Translations under genes and position numbers: made by a program
Origin: Planctomycetota bacterium
GTDB lineage: Bacteria; Planctomycetota; Phycisphaerae; UBA1845; PWPN01
Length of the DNA stretch: 11,310 bases
Direction: 5' to 3'
NCBI GenBank assembly: GCA_020346805.1
Contig: CP070790.1
Location: forward strand, 2,854,217 to 2,865,526
The notes under the pieces: model-generated
What the model was told of the DNA's origin: nothing
The model's input: only the letters and a program-made list of their open reading frames with translations
The model's database searches: none
In this document: positions 7,416 through 11,310 of the stretch, one piece after another
How the letters are laid out: each line of letters starts with the position of its first letter
Numbering within the stretch: position 1 is the stretch's first letter

Positions 7416-8783
7416 CTACAGGCCGTATTCTCGGAGTTTGCGATAGAGGGTTCGTGCCCCGATACCGAGCATTTTGGCGGTTTTTTCGCGGTTACCGCCG
7501 GTGAGTTTCAGGGTATTAGCGATATGTATTTTTTCCATTTGTTCCATGGTTAAACCGGCGGTATTGGGGACGGAGGCCAGTACGATATCGGTTGTGCCGC
7601 GAAGATGCTCGGGCAAATCCTCGATATCGAGTTGGTTTTTATCCGCCAGGACGACCATCTGATCGATAACGCTGCGTAGTTCGCGGGCGTTGCCGGGCCA
7701 TTGATGGGCGGTTAATCTTCGAACGGCTTCAGGGGAGATGGAATCGACTGATTTTTCATGGAGCTGGGAGGCTTGTTTTAGAAAATGCTCAATCAGCAGG
7801 GGTATGTCCTCGCGACGTTCTCGGAGGGGTGGGATGCGTATCATGGCCTGGTTGAGTCTATAGAATAAATCGTCGCGGAATTCAGTTTCTTCGACCATGG
7901 AACGAATATCCCGTCGGGTGGCGGCGATTACCCTTACATCCACTTGTCGGATATCGTTTCCACCAACGGGCAATATTTCGCCATTTTCGAGAGTGCGTAA
8001 CAGTTTGGCTTGCATAGCCAGAGGCATATCGCCCACTTCGTCGAGGAACAGGCTTCCGCTGTCGACCACTTCGAACAGTCCCTTGCGATCGGAGGTAGCT
8101 CCGGTAAATGCCCCTTTTACGTGGCCGAACAATTCGCTTTCCAACAGGTTTTCATTCAGGCCCGCACAGTTGATTGCCCGGTAGGGATTGTTTTTACGGG
8201 GCGAGTTTTGGTGGATAGCCCGGGCGACCAATTCCTTGCCGGTTCCCGACTCGCCGAGGATTAACACGGTCAATTTGCTGTCTGCAATACGCTTTAGCCT
8301 TTTGAACATGCGTATTATTTGTTCATTTCCGGTGACGATTCCTTCGAATTCGAGTCGTCTCTCGGCCTGCTGCTGTAACAACCGGTGTTCGCGGTTGAGT
8401 TTTGCCTTTTCGGCGGCCTCGGCGACTGCTTTGGTGATTTGATCGCGGTTAACGAGTTTGGTCAGACTTTTAAAAAATTGGATATTGCCGGGGGGTATTT
8501 TTTTGTCGCGTAATAACTGTTGGTCGTCATCTGTGCCGGTGAGTATGGTTTCCGCATCGGGCGCGAGTCTCTTTGCTTGCTGAAGGAAATCTGTTTTGGA
8601 GGTGGTGCTTATCTTTGCGTCTACCATAATTACGTCAGGTCTGCGGGTAGGGATACTTTCCAGGGCGTCCTCGCCGGTATGGACGATTCGGCAAGCATGA
8701 CCCTGTTGGCGAAGTATTTGGACGAGTTTCTCGGATTCTTCGTCCTGGTTATCGATAATCAGGATGAAGGCTGTTTCGCTCAT
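7416..8783 (-). CDS. Sigma54-dependent NtrC-family response regulator
   Basis: Enhancer-binding transcriptional activator of RNA polymerase-sigma54, 455 residues in the classic three-domain order. The receiver (about 4-120) keeps the phospho-acceptor Asp55, Thr82 and Lys105, but the usual acidic pair reads Asp11-Asn12, and Lys105 is followed by Ser rather than Pro. A charged, helical, possibly coiled-coil linker (115-147) leads to the AAA+ domain: Walker A GESGTGKE (177-184), the sigma54 contact loop GAFTGA (224-229), and Walker B LFLDE (Asp248, Glu249). The last 27 residues form a Fis-type helix-turn-helix (GGNREKTAKMLGIGARTLYR). No Shine-Dalgarno is visible, which other genes here share. 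It is convergent with the oxidoreductase, 62 bases between stops. No sensor kinase or -24/-12 promoter is seen nearby, so its signal and targets are unknown. Confidence 0.94.
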   Translation of the reverse strand: MSETAFILIIDNQDEESEKLVQILRQQGHACRIVHTGEDALESIPTRRPDVIMVDAKISTTSKTDFLQQAKRLAPDAETILTGTDDDQQLLRDKKIPPGNIQFFKSLTKLVNRDQITKAVAEAAEKAKLNREHRLLQQQAERRLEFEGIVTGNEQIIRMFKRLKRIADSKLTVLILGESGTGKELVARAIHQNSPRKNNPYRAINCAGLNENLLESELFGHVKGAFTGATSDRKGLFEVVDSGSLFLDEVGDMPLAMQAKLLRTLENGEILPVGGNDIRQVDVRVIAATRRDIRSMVEETEFRDDLFYRLNQAMIRIPPLRERREDIPLLIEHFLKQASQLHEKSVDSISPEAVRRLTAHQWPGNARELRSVIDQMVVLADKNQLDIEDLPEHLRGTTDIVLASVPNTAGLTMEQMEKIHIANTLKLTGGNREKTAKMLGIGARTLYRKLREYGL

Positions 8784-8843
8784 ATATCAATACCATTAAT
8801 CAGAAAACTACGACTGATAAAAACCGACCGATAAAGATCCATA

Positions 8844-8849
8844 ATTATA
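8844..8849 (-). promoter_or_regulatory. Probable -10 element for the response regulator
   Basis: A perfect TATAAT on the minus strand, giving a leader of about 50 bases before the ATG at 8783. The hexamer 17 bases upstream (TTTAAG) matches the -35 consensus at only three positions, so the promoter may need an activator, or the match may be chance in an AT-rich stretch. Confidence 0.3.
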
Positions 8850-9010
8850 GAATGAAGGGCCGTGGGCTTAAATAGTTTGCAAAAGCAAGAGTAATTGATA
8901 TGTCGACCACAACCCATAGCGGCCTAGGTATGTATACACTAAACGCACACAATGATTACACCGGTACCCTGCGTCCCCGTGACCGTTTCACCACCGGGTC
9001 CATTTCGAGT

Positions 9011-9033
9011 TACCGATCAGGTTATGATCGGTA
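9011..9033 (-). repeat. Perfect 9-bp hairpin downstream of csp
   Basis: TACCGATCA (9011-9019) and TGATCGGTA (9025-9033) form a perfect 9-bp stem with a 5-base loop, about 40 bases after the csp stop codon. It lacks a following U-tract on the csp strand, so it is not a classic intrinsic terminator. A 3'-end stabilising hairpin or a protein site is possible. Its arms contain the TACCGA/TCGGTA words that recur upstream of csp. Confidence 0.5.
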
Positions 9034-9073
9034 CAAAACTGCTCGACAACAGCCAAGGCCTGGGCGATGTCTA

Positions 9074-9289
9074 TTAGGGATTTTTACCAGATCGACGTAC
9101 GTTCTGGGCTTGAAGACCCTTTTCCGACTCGACCATATCGAATTCCACCGCTTCACCGTCTTTCAGGCTTCGAAACCCTTCGCCCTCGATATTTGTATAG
9201 TGGACGAAGATGTCCTTGCCTTCCTCGGTGCCCAGTATGAACCCGAAACCTTTTTTACTGTCGAACCATTTAACCGTGCCGGTGACCAT
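9074..9289 (-). CDS. Cold-shock domain protein (CspA family)
   Basis: Small single-stranded nucleic-acid-binding protein of 71 residues, a normal length, forming a five-stranded OB-fold barrel. CspA-family members act as RNA chaperones that melt secondary structure at low temperature or in stationary phase. The opening MVTGTVKWFDSKKGFGFI holds the aromatic surface residues (Trp8, Phe9) and RNP1 (KGFGFI, 13-18). RNP2 is IFVHY (27-31), with Tyr31 where Phe is common. The C-terminal strand GLQAQNV is also typical. GGAGG (plus positions 9298-9302) lies 8 bases before the ATG at 9289, which is why I prefer it over the GTG one codon upstream. It stands alone between pnp and the response regulator, all on the minus strand. 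A long, hairpin-rich region precedes it, recalling the structured leader of E. coli cspA. Whether this copy is cold-induced cannot be told. Confidence 0.93.
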   Translation of the reverse strand: MVTGTVKWFDSKKGFGFILGTEEGKDIFVHYTNIEGEGFRSLKDGEAVEFDMVESEKGLQAQNVRRSGKNP

Positions 9290-9317
9290 CACACTTGCCT
9301 CCGGCGAACTAATAAGA

Positions 9318-9371
9318 GTCGGTATTTAAGTTACCGACCAGGGTTCGGTACATGTCACTTAATACCGATCC
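9318..9371 (-). promoter_or_regulatory. Candidate RNA switch in the csp leader: four alternating complementary hexamers
   Basis: In csp-strand order the words are TCGGTA (plus 9363-9368), TACCGA (9345-9350), TCGGTA (9332-9337) and TACCGA (9319-9324). Neighbours are exact reverse complements, so 1-2 plus 3-4 competes with 2-3. Stem 1-2 extends across one A-A mismatch into AGGG/CCCT, about 10 pairs. Stem 3-4 extends to 7 Watson-Crick pairs with a 7-base loop. The last word lies about 16 bases before the GGAGG ribosome binding site. The layout suits a conformational switch. A cluster of DNA operator half-sites is the alternative. Confidence 0.5.
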
Positions 9372-9543
9372 CTACAACAAAATACATACCACCGATTCCA
9401 AAGATCGCGTTTTCCCCGCCTTGGCCCTTTGGGGACGATACAAATAAAGTCGTCAGGTATGCTTCATGGGCGCGATCAAAATCGGCACGCCAACAAACAT
9501 ACGTTTTTGAGTATACCTGAAAATTCTCCGTAAAGGCATTCAC
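9372..9543 (-). promoter_or_regulatory. Distal structured part of the csp upstream region
   Basis: No convincing gene here; several helices can be drawn. CAGGTAT/ATACCTG (plus 9454-9460 and 9513-9519) enclose 52 bases. Inside, GGCG-CGAT (9469-9476) pairs with ATCG and CGCC (9481-9484, 9488-9491), leaving a CAAA loop and a 3-base bulge. Two more hairpins are GACGA/TCGTC (9434-9438, 9450-9454) and CCCC/GGGG (9414-9417, 9431-9434). If transcribed with csp, this would make a leader of over 200 bases. Transcription is unproven and no good promoter is seen. Confidence 0.35.
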
Positions 9544-9754
9544 CTGTGTGAAAATTAACCATTTTTGAGAACTTTACTTATTGTATCTCTTTTGTTTTAA
9601 CGTCCTTACGGTATATTTTTCTTAATATGATATTATTTTATGCCAGAAGAGGACGCTTTTTTATTTTTTCGGGCATAATATGCCGCCTTGAAAGATATTA
9701 AAATCGTGTTTTTAGATGGCGTCCTATGAAATAGTTAATCACTAGTGGTATTAT
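9544..9754. other. AT-rich spacer with interleaved inverted repeats
   Basis: No coding signal. It holds two sets of competing inverted repeats. CGTCCT (9601-9606) and GCGTCCT (9719-9725) can each pair with AGGACGC (9650-9656). TTATGCC (9638-9644) and ATGCC (9680-9684) can each pair with GGCATAA (9672-9678). A T-rich run follows at 9657-9669. A weak minus-strand -10-like TACAAT lies at 9580-9585, without a fitting -35. It probably contains the csp promoter and could hold a small RNA. Confidence 0.35.
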
Positions 9755-9794
9755 AACCTGGAATGACTGCTCTCACAGCCGATAATTCCTGGTT
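9755..9794 (-). terminator. Stem-loop directly after pnp
   Basis: Starting 2 bases after the pnp stop, AACCAGGAAT pairs with ATTCCAGGTT (10-base arms, one A-A mismatch; plus 9785-9794 and 9755-9764). It encloses a second stem GGCTG/CAGTC (one G-U pair) with a 6-base loop at 9770-9775. The sequence after it is ATAATACC rather than a U-run, so it may stabilise the 3' end or assist factor-dependent termination rather than act as a strong intrinsic terminator. Confidence 0.45.
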
Positions 9795-9796
9795 TT

Positions 9797-11310
9797 TTAC
9801 TGGGTGCTAGCGGCAGCCTCCTCCCTAAGGACGGCTTTCCGACTTAGCTTTACCCGGCCCTGGTCATCAACCATGATAACCTTGACCTTCAAATAATCAC
9901 CAACTTGGCATATATCGTTCACTGATTCGACGTATCCGTCGGACAACTCACTGATGTGACAAAGACCATCTTGTCCCGGTACCACCTCGACAAATGCCCC
10001 AAAATCCCTTATTCCAACGACTTTGCCTTCGTATATTTTGCCCACTTTAACACCTTCGGAGATCACCTCGATAATTTCGTATGCTTTCCTGACGCCTTCG
10101 GGACCGACACCGGCAATAACCACCGTGCCATCGTCTTCGATATCCACTGTTACACCGGTTGAGGCCTCAATACTGCGAATACCCTTTCCGCCGGGTCCGA
10201 TAACCGCACCAATTTTTTCCGGATCGATCTTGATCTGTAGGATCTGTGGTGCGTATGGGCTTATCTCATCCCTTGGCCGTTTCAGTACCTTAAGCATTTC
10301 ACGAAGAATATGTAGTCTGGCCTCTTTGGCCAATTCCAGAGTTGTTACAATCGTTTCCTGGGTTATGAAGCGTTCTTTTAAATCCAACTGAATGCCGGTG
10401 ATTCCTCTCTGCGTGCCGGCAATTTTGAAATCCATATCCCCGAAATGGTCTTCCTCCCCGATGATGTCAGTAATAAAGAGGCGTTTTTCGTCTTTGTGGA
10501 CACTGCCAATGGAAATGCCAGCCACCGGTTGGGAAATAGGAATCCCGGCGTCCATGAGAGCCAGGGTTCCGCCGCACACGGAAGCCATTGAGCTGGACCC
10601 GTTCGATTCGGTAATCTCACTGACGAGTCGGATGGTATATGGGAAGTCGTCATATGAAGGCAAGATGGCCTCAAGGGAGCGTTCGGCCAAGGCCCCATGC
10701 CCGATTTCCCGTCGCCCGGGTCCCATGATCCGTCTGGTCTCACCCACACAGAAGGGCGGGAAATTGTAGTGTAGCATAAAAGTCTTTTTGTATTCTTCGG
10801 CCAAGCCATCGATCACCTGTTGATCGCGGACGGTGCCCAAGGTGGTGACCACCAGGGCCTGTGTTTCTCCGCGGGTGAACAAAGCCGCCCCGTGGGTTCG
10901 GGGCAGGAATCCGACTTCACAGGTAATCTGCCGGACCACGTTCATGTCCCGGCCATCGGTTCGCAGATTCTTATCAATTATTAAATCGACAAATATTTCT
11001 TCCTCCATATCGTGGAGGATCTGGTAAACTTCCTGGCGATCGTATTGGGGATTTTCAACATCTTGGGGGGCCAATTCATCGAGGATCTGATCGTATAGTT
11101 CTTTCATTGCCTGCTGGCGTTCAAGTTTGTTAACGATTTGCCGACGTTTAAGACATTCGTCGTATGCGAGCTGGCGGACCTTTTCGATGAGCTCCCGGTT
11201 TGGTTCGGGGGGGATCCAGGTTCGGTCCTTGCCGACCATTTGGCGCAGCTCGTCAATGGCGGCGCATATAGTTTTTATGGATTCAAAACCTAAGGCGATG
11301 GCTTCGGCAA
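9797..11310 (-). CDS. pnp: Polynucleotide phosphorylase, 5' part missing at the window edge
   Basis: 3'-to-5' phosphorolytic exoribonuclease, a trimer that degrades mRNA and can add 3' tails. The reading frame is open to the right edge, giving about 504 residues of a protein usually near 700, so the first RNase PH domain (about 200 residues) lies outside the window. Visible in order (numbered from Met at 11239): helical linker (to about 85); second RNase PH domain starting LRTDGRD (92) with FTRGETQALV, the phosphate-binding SNGSSSMASVCGG (212-224) and the catalytic-region GDMDFKIAG with Asp268 and Asp270; KH domain with IGAVIGPGGKGIR (about 330-375); and S1 domain with GKVVGIRDFGAFVEV (about 385-465). 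The C-terminus is short after S1. The Met at 11239 is internal: 23 more family-like residues precede it. rpsO commonly lies upstream of pnp, but that position is outside the window. Confidence 0.97.
   Translation of the reverse strand, partial: AEAIALGFESIKTICAAIDELRQMVGKDRTWIPPEPNRELIEKVRQLAYDECLKRRQIVNKLERQQAMKELYDQILDELAPQDVENPQYDRQEVYQILHDMEEEIFVDLIIDKNLRTDGRDMNVVRQITCEVGFLPRTHGAALFTRGETQALVVTTLGTVRDQQVIDGLAEEYKKTFMLHYNFPPFCVGETRRIMGPGRREIGHGALAERSLEAILPSYDDFPYTIRLVSEITESNGSSSMASVCGGTLALMDAGIPISQPVAGISIGSVHKDEKRLFITDIIGEEDHFGDMDFKIAGTQRGITGIQLDLKERFITQETIVTTLELAKEARLHILREMLKVLKRPRDEISPYAPQILQIKIDPEKIGAVIGPGGKGIRSIEASTGVTVDIEDDGTVVIAGVGPEGVRKAYEIIEVISEGVKVGKIYEGKVVGIRDFGAFVEVVPGQDGLCHISELSDGYVESVNDICQVGDYLKVKVIMVDDQGRVKLSRKAVLREEAAASTQ

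Larger units (their letters stand above)
8784..9073. other. Gap between csp and the response regulator
   Basis: I see no gene in these 290 bases. On the minus strand a perfect TATAAT (plus positions 8844-8849) lies about 60 bases before the regulator start and is the likely -10, though its -35 region (TTTAAG at 17 bases) is poor. Between it and the start, GATAAA occurs twice 14 bases apart (8816-8821 and 8830-8835), which could be a regulatory half-site or chance. Nearer csp is the hairpin at 9011-9033. Confidence 0.4.

Noticed and set aside
8900..9520. 206-codon plus-strand open frame covering csp and its leader
   Set aside because: Its middle section is exactly the reverse strand of the conserved cold-shock domain. 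Frames opposite csp genes are a known source of false predictions, and no domain or ribosome site supports it.
9355..9543. 62-codon minus-strand frame upstream of csp starting at GTG
   Set aside because: There is no Shine-Dalgarno and no recognised protein family, and the region is better explained by RNA secondary structure.
9657..9684. Intrinsic terminator formed by the T-rich run and the GGCAT/ATGCC hairpin
   Set aside because: The order is wrong on both strands. On plus the T-run precedes the hairpin, and on minus the hairpin is followed by A residues.
1..11310. CRISPR array, transposon ends, tRNA or rRNA genes, sigma54 -24/-12 promoters
   Set aside because: No regularly spaced direct repeats, transposase-like products, cloverleaf sequences or TGGCAC-N5-TTGC matches were found by eye in the non-coding stretches.

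Overview
The window looks like ordinary chromosome from a Gram-negative bacterium with moderate GC content. A planctomycete, perhaps a Phycisphaerae-like lineage, is my best guess. The reasons are a lipid A-type acyltransferase, NadB, an exported rhamnosidase beside a Gfo/Idh/MocA oxidoreductase, single-gene transcription units, and several genes with no visible Shine-Dalgarno. This placement is inference; no rRNA or lineage marker is present.

Left part (1-2885): a start codon with a strong Shine-Dalgarno and its own promoter at the left edge (minus strand, gene body outside the window). Then comes a LpxL/HtrB-like acyltransferase (minus), divergent from L-aspartate oxidase nadB (plus). A 9-bp-arm inverted repeat lies in the divergent gap.

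Middle (2926-8783): a large secreted GH78 alpha-L-rhamnosidase, then a cytosolic Gfo/Idh/MocA-family oxidoreductase (both plus). The oxidoreductase is convergent with a sigma54-dependent NtrC-type response regulator (minus). The rhamnosidase and oxidoreductase plausibly belong to glycan catabolism. The regulator has no sensor kinase beside it, and its receiver domain is imperfect.

Right part (8784-11310, all minus): a single cold-shock-domain gene (csp) with an unusually structured upstream region, an AT-rich spacer with interleaved inverted repeats, and polynucleotide phosphorylase (pnp), which runs off the right edge. Csp and PNPase are both RNA-handling proteins, and PNPase takes part in cold adaptation in other bacteria, but nothing here proves they are co-regulated.

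The most interesting non-coding signal is directly upstream of csp. Four alternating copies of TCGGTA/TACCGA occur within 50 bases and can form mutually exclusive hairpins, as in a temperature- or protein-responsive RNA switch. Apart from that the region is mostly housekeeping and glycan-degradation genes. I see no CRISPR, transposon, tRNA, rRNA or defence system.
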